DNA from: Streptomyces tateyamensis
Lineage (GTDB): Bacteria > Actinomycetota > Actinomycetes > Streptomycetales > Streptomycetaceae
DNA: 64,000 nucleotides
Direction: 5' to 3'
Assembly (NCBI RefSeq): GCF_003205575.1
Contig: NZ_PYBW01000053.1
Span: 104,090 to 168,089, forward strand
Shown in pieces: positions 36,630 through 45,018 of this stretch. Each line of letters starts with the position of its first letter. The stretch's first letter is position 1. The notes beneath the pieces were generated by a model. The model searched no databases. It saw only the letters and a list, made by a program, of their open reading frames with translations, and was not told where the DNA came from. Both the position numbers and the translations under genes were made by a program.

Positions 36630-37308
36630 CGCTGTGCCCGCCGAGCCGGGCCGGACCGCGCGGGTGGTCCTGGTGGACGACCACCGGATGTTCCGCACCG
36701 GGGTGCGGGCCGAGATCGGGCGGACCGAGACCACCGGCATCGACGTGGTGGGGGAGGCCGACGACGTCGAGTCGGCGGTCAAGGTGGTGGCCGAGACCCG
36801 GCCTGACGTGGTGCTGCTGGACGTGCACCTGCCCGGCGGCGGCGGGGTCGAGGTGCTGCGCCGCTCCGCCGCGGTGATGGGCGAGCCCGGCGGGGTGAAG
36901 TTCCTGGCGCTGTCGGTCTCCGACGCGGCCGAGGACGTGATCGGGGTGATCCGCGGCGGCGCCCGCGGCTACGTCACCAAGACCATCACCGGCACCGACC
37001 TGGTGGACGCGGTCTTCCGGATCGCCGACGGGGACGCGGTCTTCTCGCCCCGGCTGGCCGGCTTCGTGCTGGACGCCTTCGCCGCCACCGACACCCCGCC
37101 GGTCGACGAGGACCTGGACCGGCTCACCCAGCGCGAGCGCGAGGTGCTGCGGCTGATCGCCCGCGGCTACGCCTACAAGGAGATCGCCAAGCAGCTGTTC
37201 ATCTCGGTGAAGACGGTGGAGAGCCACGTCTCGGCGGTGCTGCGCAAGCTGCAGCTGAGCAACCGTCACGAGCTGACCCGGTGGGCGGCGGCACGCCGGC
37301 TGGTCTGA
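36622..37308 (+). CDS. LuxR-family response regulator (LiaR-like)
   Basis: 228 residues. The receiver domain has acidic residues in VLVDDHRM, the phosphorylated Asp67 in VVLLDVHLPG, and Lys in YVTKTITG. The LuxR helix-turn-helix is LTQREREVLRLIARGYAYKEIA then VKTVESHVSAVLRKL. Its start overlaps the kinase gene, so the two are made together. Probable autoregulation through the CCCTGA motifs between the divergent genes is an inference. Confidence 0.93.
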   Translation: MTDAVPAEPGRTARVVLVDDHRMFRTGVRAEIGRTETTGIDVVGEADDVESAVKVVAETRPDVVLLDVHLPGGGGVEVLRRSAAVMGEPGGVKFLALSVSDAAEDVIGVIRGGARGYVTKTITGTDLVDAVFRIADGDAVFSPRLAGFVLDAFAATDTPPVDEDLDRLTQREREVLRLIARGYAYKEIAKQLFISVKTVESHVSAVLRKLQLSNRHELTRWAAARRLV

Positions 37309-37326
37309 GGGTGCCCGGAACACGAG

Positions 37327-37360
37327 GGAGCCGCTGTCCGCGAGCGCGGACAGCGGCTCC
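37327..37360 (+). terminator. Terminator after the two-component operon
   Basis: GGAGCCGCTGTCCGCG / CGCGGACAGCGGCTCC, a perfect 16-bp inverted repeat with a two-base centre. It lies between convergent genes and could serve both strands. Confidence 0.9.
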
Positions 37361-37392
37361 TTCCTCGCGCAAGGTCCGGGGCTGGCAGTCGC

Positions 37393-38733
37393 TCAGCCCT
37401 CGGCGGCGGCCCGCTCGGCGGCCGCCGCGACGCTGCGGCGGTCGAGCGCCTTGGAGACCCGCTTGCCCAGCTTCTGACCCGGCATCTCGACCAGCTTGTA
37501 GGTCAGGTGGCTGACCAGCAGCACGCAGGCGACGAAGAACGCGGGCAGCAGCCAGCGGCCGGCCCCGGTGGTCGGGAAGTGCACCACCTTGTCCTTGAAC
37601 CACCAGGTGCCCCAGAGGACCGGAATGTGCACCACGTAGACCGAGTAGCTGATCGCGCCCAGCCAGGTCAGCACCCGGGGCCAGCGGCGGCCGCGCAGCA
37701 GCATGCCCAGGCCGAAGACCGCCCAGGCGGTCACGTAGGGGAGCGAGAAGCCCTGCCAGGAGCCGGTCCAGGTGCGGTCGAGCGCCTTGCCGTGGTTGTA
37801 CATGTAGCCGACCAGGAAGCCCGCGGTCAGCACGAAGGCGCAGCAGATCCAGGCCAGCAGCCGGTCGATCTGCCCCTTCTCGGCCCGGAAGATCGCGGTG
37901 CCCGCGAACATCGTGGCCAGGATCATCATGCTCTCGTAGAACGTGGACCGGGCGTTCAGGAAGAGCAGCGCGGCACCGAGGCCGCCCAGCACCAGGGCGC
38001 CCAGCCGGATCAGCTCGGGGCGGCCGAGCAGGACCAGGACCAGGCCGGTGGCCATGACCGCGACGGTGGCGACGATGATGTGGTGGGTCTGCGCGGGGGC
38101 CACCCAGGGCTGCTGCGGGGTGATCAGCTGCGGCGTCCACCAGGCGCCGAGCAGCAGCGCGGCGCCGGCGAAGAAGACCGAGATCGGGGCGCTGTTGCGG
38201 TGCCAGCCCTTCACGAAGAGCGCGCTGACCAGGAAGTAGAAGACCATCTCGTAGCAGAGCGTCCACATGGCGCCCAGGGCGCTGGCGATGTTGGTCATCT
38301 CGTGCAGCAGGGTCAGGTTGGCCAGGGAGGCCCAGTACGGACGGTCCGTGACCTGGCTGGGGACCGCGGAGTAGGAGTGCGGCAGCAGCACCAGCGACAG
38401 GCCGACCGCGATGATCAGCAGCGGGTAGATCCGGAAGAGCCGGCCGACCCAGAACCCGCGCACGTCTCCGCGACGCTCCAGGGAGGCGGGTACGATGTAG
38501 CCGCTGACCAGGAAGAACAGCATGACCGCGAAGATTCCCAGGTCGAACTTCTTCTCGAAGTCCGTCCCCCAGGAGAACCACTTCAGCAGGCCGAAGTGGT
38601 GGATCGCGACCAGCAGGGCGGCGATGCCCCGCAGGCCGTCGAGCCACCCCAGGCGGGGAGCGGGCCGGGCGGCCGGGGCATCCGTCGGGTCGCCGATGGT
38701 CAGTTCGGCGGGCTGGTTTGCAGTCACGGTCAC
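37393..38733 (-). CDS. Acyltransferase 3 family membrane protein
   Basis: 446 residues, about ten membrane helices. The family signature is at the N-terminus: RLGWLDGLRGIAALLVAIHHFG, with the conserved Arg and the catalytic-type His. The FLVSGYIVPASL and VGRLFRIYPLL segments are characteristic. These OafA/YrhL-like enzymes move acyl groups onto exported glycans or lipids. The divergent neighbours are membrane glycosyltransferases, so the substrate may be their product, though no link is shown by the sequence. An upstream TATTAT box on the reverse strand (38885-38880) is a possible -10. Confidence 0.9.
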   Translation of the reverse strand: MTVTANQPAELTIGDPTDAPAARPAPRLGWLDGLRGIAALLVAIHHFGLLKWFSWGTDFEKKFDLGIFAVMLFFLVSGYIVPASLERRGDVRGFWVGRLFRIYPLLIIAVGLSLVLLPHSYSAVPSQVTDRPYWASLANLTLLHEMTNIASALGAMWTLCYEMVFYFLVSALFVKGWHRNSAPISVFFAGAALLLGAWWTPQLITPQQPWVAPAQTHHIIVATVAVMATGLVLVLLGRPELIRLGALVLGGLGAALLFLNARSTFYESMMILATMFAGTAIFRAEKGQIDRLLAWICCAFVLTAGFLVGYMYNHGKALDRTWTGSWQGFSLPYVTAWAVFGLGMLLRGRRWPRVLTWLGAISYSVYVVHIPVLWGTWWFKDKVVHFPTTGAGRWLLPAFFVACVLLVSHLTYKLVEMPGQKLGKRVSKALDRRSVAAAAERAAAEG

Positions 38734-39022
38734 ACGGGGAGGCTAGCCTACCGAACCCGGGCCCTGCATGGCGCGGGCCGCGCCCCGCGCGTGAGTGCCG
38801 CCGCCGGCCGCTCGCGGTGTTCGAGCGCGAGGAGTGCGTCTGCGGAGGACAGGTGAGACTACCGGTCGTGCGGCGCCACATAATAGGGTCTTGACGGTTG
38901 CCGGGCAGTGGCCCGGTAGACGCGCGTCGCGGCCGACTCCGAGCAAAGCTGCTCCGGGGCTCGGTCGCGTTACCGTGTCTGCGCACTTTTCCGCCCGTGA
39001 CACCCGCGACTGACGGAGCACG
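38734..39022. promoter_or_regulatory. Divergent promoter region between acyltransferase and glycosyltransferase
   Basis: On the forward strand TTGACG (38891-38896) and GGTAGA (38915-38920) are 18 bases apart. On the reverse strand TATTAT (38885-38880) could be a -10 with only a weak -35. The two sites lie almost back to back. Confidence 0.4.
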
Positions 39023-40309
39023 ATGTCTGAGACCATCACGGAGAGCCGCCCGGCGGCCGGCGATGCCACCGGTTCCTCGTCGGCAGGTGGTTGGCCCGCG
39101 CTGGTGTGGTGGAACCCGGTCAGCTGGCCGGTGCGGATCCTCGCCCCGCTCGGCTACTGGGTCTCGACCCGACTGATCATGATCATGACAGTCTTCCAGA
39201 CCCACGAGAACTCCAACGGTGAGGTCCACCGGCTCTACCAGGCGTGGGCGCAGATCCTGCGGCACGGGTCCTACCCGATCGGGGACCCCACCTGGCAGTA
39301 CCCGCCGGGGGCGGCCGGGGTGATCCTGGCGCCGCTCGCGGTGCCGGGCGTGAACTACGTCCAGGGCTTCGTGGTGGTGACGCTGGTCGCCGACCTGGTC
39401 GTCATGGGGGCCCTGCTGCGCTACGGCAGCCGGCCGGAGCGCTCGCTGGCCGGGGCCTGGGTCTGGCTGCTGACGCTGCCGCTGATGACCTACATCCCGT
39501 ACGCGCGGTACGACGTGATCGTCTCGCTCTTCGCGGTGCTGGCCCTGCTCTGGCTGCAGCGCAGGCCGTGGCTGGGCGGCGGCATGGCCGCGCTCGGCGC
39601 GATGATCAAGGTCTGGCCCGCCTTCGCCGTCTTCGGCGCGCCGCGCGGGCGCTCGCTGCGCTCGGCGGCGCTCGGCTTCGTGGCCTCGGCGGTCGCGCTG
39701 GTGGTGATCGCCATGGCGCTGTTCAAGGGCTCCTTCGACTTCCTCAACGGCCAGGGCAACCGCGGCGTCGAGTTCGAGTCGCTGCCCGGCAGCATCCTGC
39801 TGCTGGCCCACCAGTTCGGCTACCAGGGCAGCATCGCCTACCGGTACGGCTCGCTGGAGATCGTCGGCCCGCACGTGGAGACGATCGGCAAGGCCATGCT
39901 GGTGCTGAGCGTGGTCGGCTTCTGTTGGCTGCTGCTGTGGCGGCTGCGGGCCCGGACCTTCTCCGACGCCACCCCGGCGGACGCCGCGCTCGCCGTCGTA
40001 CTGGTCTTCATCACCACCAGCCGGGTGATCAGTCCGCAGTACCTCATCTGGGTGGCCGGCATCGGCGCAGTGTGTCTCAGCTTCAAATCGACCACCCAAC
40101 GCCCGATCGTGGGGCTGCTGGTCCTCGCCACGGCGATGACCACGGTGGAGTTCCCGCTCTTCTGGCAGGACGTGATCGCCGGCAAGCCCGGCTTCGACGC
40201 TCTGCTCGCGGCGCGCAACCTGATCCTCCTGGTGGCGACCGTGTGGTCCTGTGCCAGGCTGTGGCGGGCCACGGTGACGCGAGGCAGTCGGCGGGGCCTT
40301 TCGAAGTAG
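39023..40309 (+). CDS. Membrane glycosyltransferase, GT87-like
   Basis: 428 residues with about ten membrane helices. It has the GT-C layout of polyprenol-phosphate-sugar-dependent enzymes: an outer loop after helix 1 with HENSNGEVHRLYQAWAQILRHGSYPIGDPTWQYPPG (acidic residues near the start, YPPG), then MIKVWPAFAVFGAPRG and SRVISPQYLIWVAG. These match the DUF2029/GT87 family that includes mycobacterial alpha-mannosyltransferases. GGAGCACG precedes the ATG. It is the first of four GT-C type genes in a row. Confidence 0.85.
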   Translation: MSETITESRPAAGDATGSSSAGGWPALVWWNPVSWPVRILAPLGYWVSTRLIMIMTVFQTHENSNGEVHRLYQAWAQILRHGSYPIGDPTWQYPPGAAGVILAPLAVPGVNYVQGFVVVTLVADLVVMGALLRYGSRPERSLAGAWVWLLTLPLMTYIPYARYDVIVSLFAVLALLWLQRRPWLGGGMAALGAMIKVWPAFAVFGAPRGRSLRSAALGFVASAVALVVIAMALFKGSFDFLNGQGNRGVEFESLPGSILLLAHQFGYQGSIAYRYGSLEIVGPHVETIGKAMLVLSVVGFCWLLLWRLRARTFSDATPADAALAVVLVFITTSRVISPQYLIWVAGIGAVCLSFKSTTQRPIVGLLVLATAMTTVEFPLFWQDVIAGKPGFDALLAARNLILLVATVWSCARLWRATVTRGSRRGLSK

Positions 40310-40395
40310 TGCGGCCCCGGCCGTCCGTCAGCCGATCGTGCCGCACGGCCCGACCGCGATTATCGAGGTGTTGTGATCACTAGCAAGGAGGCCCG

Positions 40396-41718
40396 GTGCA
40401 CCGGGCAGGGCCGCGCGGGGGGCGGGTCGTGACCTCACAGCTCGTGGACGAGGCGGCCGCGGTCCGAGTGCCGTCCCGCCGGGGGCACCGGCGGCGCGGA
40501 GCACGGTTCGTGGTGCGCGCCGGCCGTACGGTGCGCTACGCCGCACCGGCGCTGCTCGGATACCTGGTGGTGCGCGCGATAGGCGTCGCGGTCCTGCTCA
40601 ACTGGCACAGCCAGTCGATCATGAACCCCGCCTACCGGCAGTTCTCCGGCGGGCACCACGCGACCGCGCTGATCCAGCTGGCCACCCTCTGGGACGCGCA
40701 GTGGTACCTGGACATCGCGCACCACGGCTACGCCGGAACGCCGGCGCATCCGGGTCCGTTCGGTCCGTACCAGCCGTACGCCTTCTTCCCGGTGTACCCG
40801 ACGCTGATCCGGGTCGTCTGGACGGTGCTGCCGCTGCCGCTGCACTACGCGGCGCTGCTGACCGCCTGGGTGGCGGCGCTGGCGGCCGCCTGGGGCGTCT
40901 TCGCCGTCGCCGACAAGCTCTACGGCCGCCGGGCCGGGGTGATCGCCGCGGTGCTGTGGGGCGTGACGCCGTACGCCGTGGTCGAGAGCATGGCCTACTC
41001 CGAGCTGCCGTTCTGCGCACTGGCCGCCTGGACCATGTACGCGGCCGTGACCAGGCGCTGGATCCTGGCCGGGGTGCTCAGCACGCTGGCCGGGCTGACC
41101 CGGCCGACCGGCGTCGCGGTCGCTGCCGCGGTCGGCATCGGTGCGGCCTGGGTGCTGGTCTCCCAGTGGTGGCGGGCGCGCCGGGGCGACCTGCCGGCCG
41201 AGGAGCGGGTCGCCTGGTGGCGGCTGGTCCTGGGCGGCGCGATCGCCCCGGTCGGCTTCGTCGGCTTCATCGCCTGGGTCGGCGTCGTCAAGGGGCGGAT
41301 GGACGCCTACTTCCGGATCCAGGACGCCTGGCAGTCGCACTTCGACTACGGACGCTCCACCTGGGACTCCTTCCACCACATGCTCACCGTGCCCGGCGGC
41401 GTCTGGCTGACCGACCTGGTGGTGGCCGTCGTCCTGGTGGTCTCGGGCCTGCTGCTGGTCCTGTCGGTGCTGCAGCGACAGCCGCTGCCGTTGCTGGTGT
41501 TCAGCGCGGTCACCCTGCTGCTGGCGGTGGGCGACGCGGCGTACTTCAACTCCCGCGCCCGCTTCCTGGTGCCCGCCTTCGCCCTGCTGTTCCCGCTGGC
41601 GGCGAACCTGGCACGGGTGCGGACCCGGGCGGCGGCGCCGATGGTGCTGGCCTCGGCGGCCGTCTGCTCCGCGCTGTACGGCGGCTATGTGGTCTTCGTC
41701 TACCCCAACTCACCCTGA
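40396..41718 (+). CDS. Membrane mannosyltransferase, PIG-V-like
   Basis: 440 residues, about ten helices. The outer loop WDAQWYLDIAHHGYAGTPAHPG and FFPVYPTLIRVVW are typical of the PIG-V/GPI-mannosyltransferase-2-like family widespread in actinobacteria. An N-terminal basic stretch precedes the first helix. GTG at 40396 has AAGGAGG five bases upstream; GTG 40429 is a weaker alternative. It likely transfers a sugar from polyprenol phosphate outside the membrane. Acceptor unknown. Confidence 0.85.
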   Translation: MHRAGPRGGRVVTSQLVDEAAAVRVPSRRGHRRRGARFVVRAGRTVRYAAPALLGYLVVRAIGVAVLLNWHSQSIMNPAYRQFSGGHHATALIQLATLWDAQWYLDIAHHGYAGTPAHPGPFGPYQPYAFFPVYPTLIRVVWTVLPLPLHYAALLTAWVAALAAAWGVFAVADKLYGRRAGVIAAVLWGVTPYAVVESMAYSELPFCALAAWTMYAAVTRRWILAGVLSTLAGLTRPTGVAVAAAVGIGAAWVLVSQWWRARRGDLPAEERVAWWRLVLGGAIAPVGFVGFIAWVGVVKGRMDAYFRIQDAWQSHFDYGRSTWDSFHHMLTVPGGVWLTDLVVAVVLVVSGLLLVLSVLQRQPLPLLVFSAVTLLLAVGDAAYFNSRARFLVPAFALLFPLAANLARVRTRAAAPMVLASAAVCSALYGGYVVFVYPNSP

Positions 41719-41767
41719 GCAACGGCTCACCATGGGTCACGAGAGAGAATCTGGCAGGTCTGCGGGC

Positions 41768-43288
41768 ATGAGTGTCGGCACAATGAGTACTGCTTCGGCG
41801 CCTCCAGAGGGGCCGGAGACGAGCGGGGAGACGCGTGGCGGCCTACGCCGCAGCGCCCTCGACCTGGCCCGGGGGGCTTACTGGCTCTGGCCCGCACTGC
41901 TGATGCTGGGCCTGGGCCTCTACGGCAACACGCGGGTCGGTCTGTGGCGGGACGAGCTGGCGACCTGGAGCGCGATCAACCGCAGCACCGGCCAGCTCTA
42001 CTACCTGCTGCACCACCTTGATGCCGTGTCCGGCGCCTACTACCTGTTCCTGCAGGAGTGGGCGCGGCTGTTCGGCCACTCGCTGGCCGTCCTGCGGCTG
42101 CCGTCGGCGCTGGCCATGGCCGTGGCCGCCGTGTTCGTCGCGCTCACCGGCACGAAGCTGTTCGACCGGCGCACCGGCCTGACGGCCGGTCTGCTCTTCG
42201 CGCTGATCCCCTCGGTCTCGCGGTACGCGCAGGAGGCCCGCTCCTACGCCATCGTGGTGATGGCGGTGGCGGCGGCGACCTGGCTGCTGCTGCGGGCACT
42301 GGAGCGGCCGAGCGCACTGCGCTGGCTGCTCTACTCGCTGACGGTGCTCACCGTCGGCGTCTTCCACATCGTCGCGCTGGCGACCCTTGCACCGGGCGCG
42401 CTCGTCGTGGTGCTGCGGTGGCGGCGCGATCGGGACCGGCGCCAGCTCCTGGGGTTCACTTCGGCGGTGCTGGCGGCGGTGCTGGTGGTGCTGCCGATCG
42501 CCTACGAGGGGCACAAGCAGGTCGGCCGCCAGCTCGGCTGGATAAAGGCCCCCGACCTGCCGTACGTCGCGGACCCGTTCTGGCGCGGGCTGTACGGGTC
42601 CAGTTGGGTGAGCCTGTGCGTGCTGGCGATGGCGGTGCTGCCGCTGGCCTGGCCGCACGGGCGCCGGCCGGCGGTCAGGATCGCGGCCTTCGCGCTGCTG
42701 CCGATCGTGCTGATCTGGCTGGTGTCGCAGAGCTCGAGCCACTACTTCCTCGACCGCTACCTGCTCTTCACGCTGCCGGCCTGGACGGTACTGGCCGCCG
42801 CCGGGCTGTCCGCGCTGCGGCCGCGGGCCCTTGCGTCGCTCGGGCTGGTGCTGGTCGCCCTGGTCGGGCTGAACGACCAGCAGCACCTGCGGGAGGTGGG
42901 CTCGCGCGAGCTCTTCGACGCCAACGCGGCCGCTGCTGTGATCGACAAGGGCTACCAGCCCGGTGACGGCCTGATCGCGGTGCGCGGGGACCTGGCGTTC
43001 CTCCAGATCGAGACCGCGGTCGACTACGCGCTGCCGGCCGACCGGACGCCGAGGACCCTGCTGGTCTCGAAGACCGCGGCGCAGATCGGGGAACTGCTGC
43101 CGATGCCCTGCGCGGACCCGGCGGCCTGCGTGGGCACCACCCCGCGCGTGTGGGTGGTGACCGTCGGGAACTGGCAGGACCCGTACCGGGGGCTGAGCGT
43201 CGGGGAGGTCGCCGCACTGCGCGACTACAAGCAGGTCTCGGTGACCAACGTGCCCGGGCTGATGGTGACCCTCGTCGAGCGGAAGTGA
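41768..43288 (+). CDS. Membrane glycosyltransferase, PMT/GT39-like, copy 1
   Basis: 506 residues from ATG 41768 (ATG 41783 possible; the frame is open from 41687). GLWRDELATWSAINRSTGQLY carries the acidic Asp-Glu pair of the first outer loop that is catalytic in PMT-type GT-C enzymes. ARSYAIVVMAVAAATWLLL and SSSHYFLDRYLLFTLPAW follow. The soluble C-terminal part ends PGLMVTLVERK. The next gene is a clear paralogue. The sugar and acceptor are unknown. Confidence 0.83.
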   Translation: MSVGTMSTASAPPEGPETSGETRGGLRRSALDLARGAYWLWPALLMLGLGLYGNTRVGLWRDELATWSAINRSTGQLYYLLHHLDAVSGAYYLFLQEWARLFGHSLAVLRLPSALAMAVAAVFVALTGTKLFDRRTGLTAGLLFALIPSVSRYAQEARSYAIVVMAVAAATWLLLRALERPSALRWLLYSLTVLTVGVFHIVALATLAPGALVVVLRWRRDRDRRQLLGFTSAVLAAVLVVLPIAYEGHKQVGRQLGWIKAPDLPYVADPFWRGLYGSSWVSLCVLAMAVLPLAWPHGRRPAVRIAAFALLPIVLIWLVSQSSSHYFLDRYLLFTLPAWTVLAAAGLSALRPRALASLGLVLVALVGLNDQQHLREVGSRELFDANAAAAVIDKGYQPGDGLIAVRGDLAFLQIETAVDYALPADRTPRTLLVSKTAAQIGELLPMPCADPAACVGTTPRVWVVTVGNWQDPYRGLSVGEVAALRDYKQVSVTNVPGLMVTLVERK

Positions 43289-43422
43289 CGGTACGGACGA
43301 TCCAGGGCTGCCGGGCCCCTCGACGGTGACCCCGTGAGGAGTGCCCGGTAGCGGCCTGCGTATCCTTCTCGGGACGCCGGCATCGTGGGGACCCGGCGGG
43401 GGACGTTGGCCGGGGGGCAGCG

Positions 43423-44961
43423 ATGAGCATCAGTACGACCTGCGAGGCGCCGGAGGCCGGCCGGACGCAGGACCGTCCGGCCGAGGCCGGACGACAGCTG
43501 AAGGACCTGGCGAGACGGGGGTACTGGGTCCCGCCGGGCCTGCTGACCCTCCTGGTCTGCCTCTACCGCATCACCCGGACCGGCCTGTGGCGCGACGAGT
43601 TGGCCACCTGGAGCGCGATCGACCGCAGCCCGGGGCAGTTGTACGCGCTGCTGCACCACATCGACGCGGTCTCGGGGGCCTACTACTTCCTGCTCAGGGG
43701 CTGGGTCGCCCTGGTCGGGTCCTCGGTGCTGCTGCTGCGGCTGCCCTCGGCGATGGCGATGGCCGGCAGCGCGGTCCTGGTCGCACTGATCGGCCGTCAG
43801 GTCTTCGACCGTCGGATCGGCCTGACGGCCGGTCTGCTCTTCACGGTGATCCCGTCGGTCAGCCGGTACGGCCAGGAGGCGCGCTCGTACGCCTTCGCGG
43901 TGCTCGCGGTGGCCGCCGCGTCCTGGGCGCTGCTGCGGGCGCTGGAGCGGCCGCGGATCGACCTGCGCGGGGCAGGGTGGTGGGGGCTGTATGCCGGGTC
44001 CGTCGGCTGCGCCGGACTCTTCCACCTGGTCTCACTGGCCGTCCTGGCCGGCCACGCCGGGATCGTCGGCCACCGCTGGTGGCGGGTGCGGGCCCGGGGG
44101 CCGGTGGCCGGCTTCCTGCTGTCGGTACCGCTCGGCCTGCTGCCCCTGCTGCCGCTGGCCTGGATCGGCATGCACCAGCAGGGGCAGCAACTCGGCTGGC
44201 TGGATGCGCCGAGCGTCCAGTACGTCGGCGATGCGTTCTGGCCCGGCCTGTTCGGTTCCTCCTGGACCAGCATCACGGTGATGGCACTGGCGGTGCTGCC
44301 GCTGGCCTGGCCGCGCGGCCGGCGCCGCACGCTGGACCTGTACCTGCTGGCCCTGCTGCCGGTCGGGCTGGTCTGGCTGGTGTCGCAGGGCGGTTCGCAC
44401 TACTTCCTCGACCGGTACCTGCTCTTCACCCTGCCGTTCTGGGTGCTGCTCGCCGCGAGCGCACTGGCCGGGCTGCGCCCGCGGGCGGTCGGCCTGGTCG
44501 GCCTGGTGGCGGTGGTGCTGCTGGCCGGGCCGCAGCAGATCCAGCTGCGGAAGCCGGACGCGCGCGAGCGTTTCGACGCGGCCCGGGCGGCGGCCGTGCT
44601 CGCTGCGGACTACCGGCCGGGCGACGGTCTGGCCGTGCCCAGGGGGCCCTACCACTGGTTCTTCCAGGTGGACACGGCACTGCGCTTCTACCTGCCGCCG
44701 CAGGTGGCGCCGACCGACGTGTTCCGGGCGAAGTCCGCCGTGCAGCAGCAGGGGCTGTACTCGGCGGCCTGCTCGCAGGACCGGACGCTCGCCTGCCTGG
44801 CGGCGGTGGCGCCGCCCCGGATCTGGGTGGTGACCGTCGCGGACCGCAACGACCCGTTCGCCGGCCTGTCCGACACCGAGAAGGCCGCGCTGACCTCGCA
44901 GTACCGGGTGCGGTCGGTGACCGAGGTGCCGGGCATGGTGCTCACGCTGATGGAGCGCTAG
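43423..44961 (+). CDS. Membrane glycosyltransferase, PMT/GT39-like, copy 2
   Basis: 512 residues. It aligns along its length with the preceding gene: GLWRDELATWSAIDRSPGQLY, LLHHIDAVSGAYYFLLRGW, SQGGSHYFLDRYLLFTLPFW and the C-terminal IWVVTVADRNDPFAGLS. It therefore arose by tandem duplication. Differences concentrate in the outer C-terminal part, where acceptor binding would be expected. The start at ATG 43423 follows a GGGGGGCAGCG stretch. It ends 57 bases before pcrA. Confidence 0.83.
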   Translation: MSISTTCEAPEAGRTQDRPAEAGRQLKDLARRGYWVPPGLLTLLVCLYRITRTGLWRDELATWSAIDRSPGQLYALLHHIDAVSGAYYFLLRGWVALVGSSVLLLRLPSAMAMAGSAVLVALIGRQVFDRRIGLTAGLLFTVIPSVSRYGQEARSYAFAVLAVAAASWALLRALERPRIDLRGAGWWGLYAGSVGCAGLFHLVSLAVLAGHAGIVGHRWWRVRARGPVAGFLLSVPLGLLPLLPLAWIGMHQQGQQLGWLDAPSVQYVGDAFWPGLFGSSWTSITVMALAVLPLAWPRGRRRTLDLYLLALLPVGLVWLVSQGGSHYFLDRYLLFTLPFWVLLAASALAGLRPRAVGLVGLVAVVLLAGPQQIQLRKPDARERFDAARAAAVLAADYRPGDGLAVPRGPYHWFFQVDTALRFYLPPQVAPTDVFRAKSAVQQQGLYSAACSQDRTLACLAAVAPPRIWVVTVADRNDPFAGLSDTEKAALTSQYRVRSVTEVPGMVLTLMER

Positions 44962-45003
44962 TTCGGATTCTCGGGAGCCGCCGGAACTGTCACCGGCGGG
45001 CCA

Positions 45004-45009
45004 TAGACT
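45004..45009 (+). promoter_or_regulatory. Candidate -10 box for pcrA
   Basis: TAGACT ends ten bases before the pcrA ATG, which would give a very short leader. No clear -35 box. Confidence 0.3.
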
Positions 45010-45018
45010 CGAAGAGCC

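Noticed and set aside
41687..41767. Upstream extension of the first GT39-like gene
   Set aside because: It overlaps the end of the PIG-V-like gene by 32 bases, and the residues added do not resemble the paralogue.
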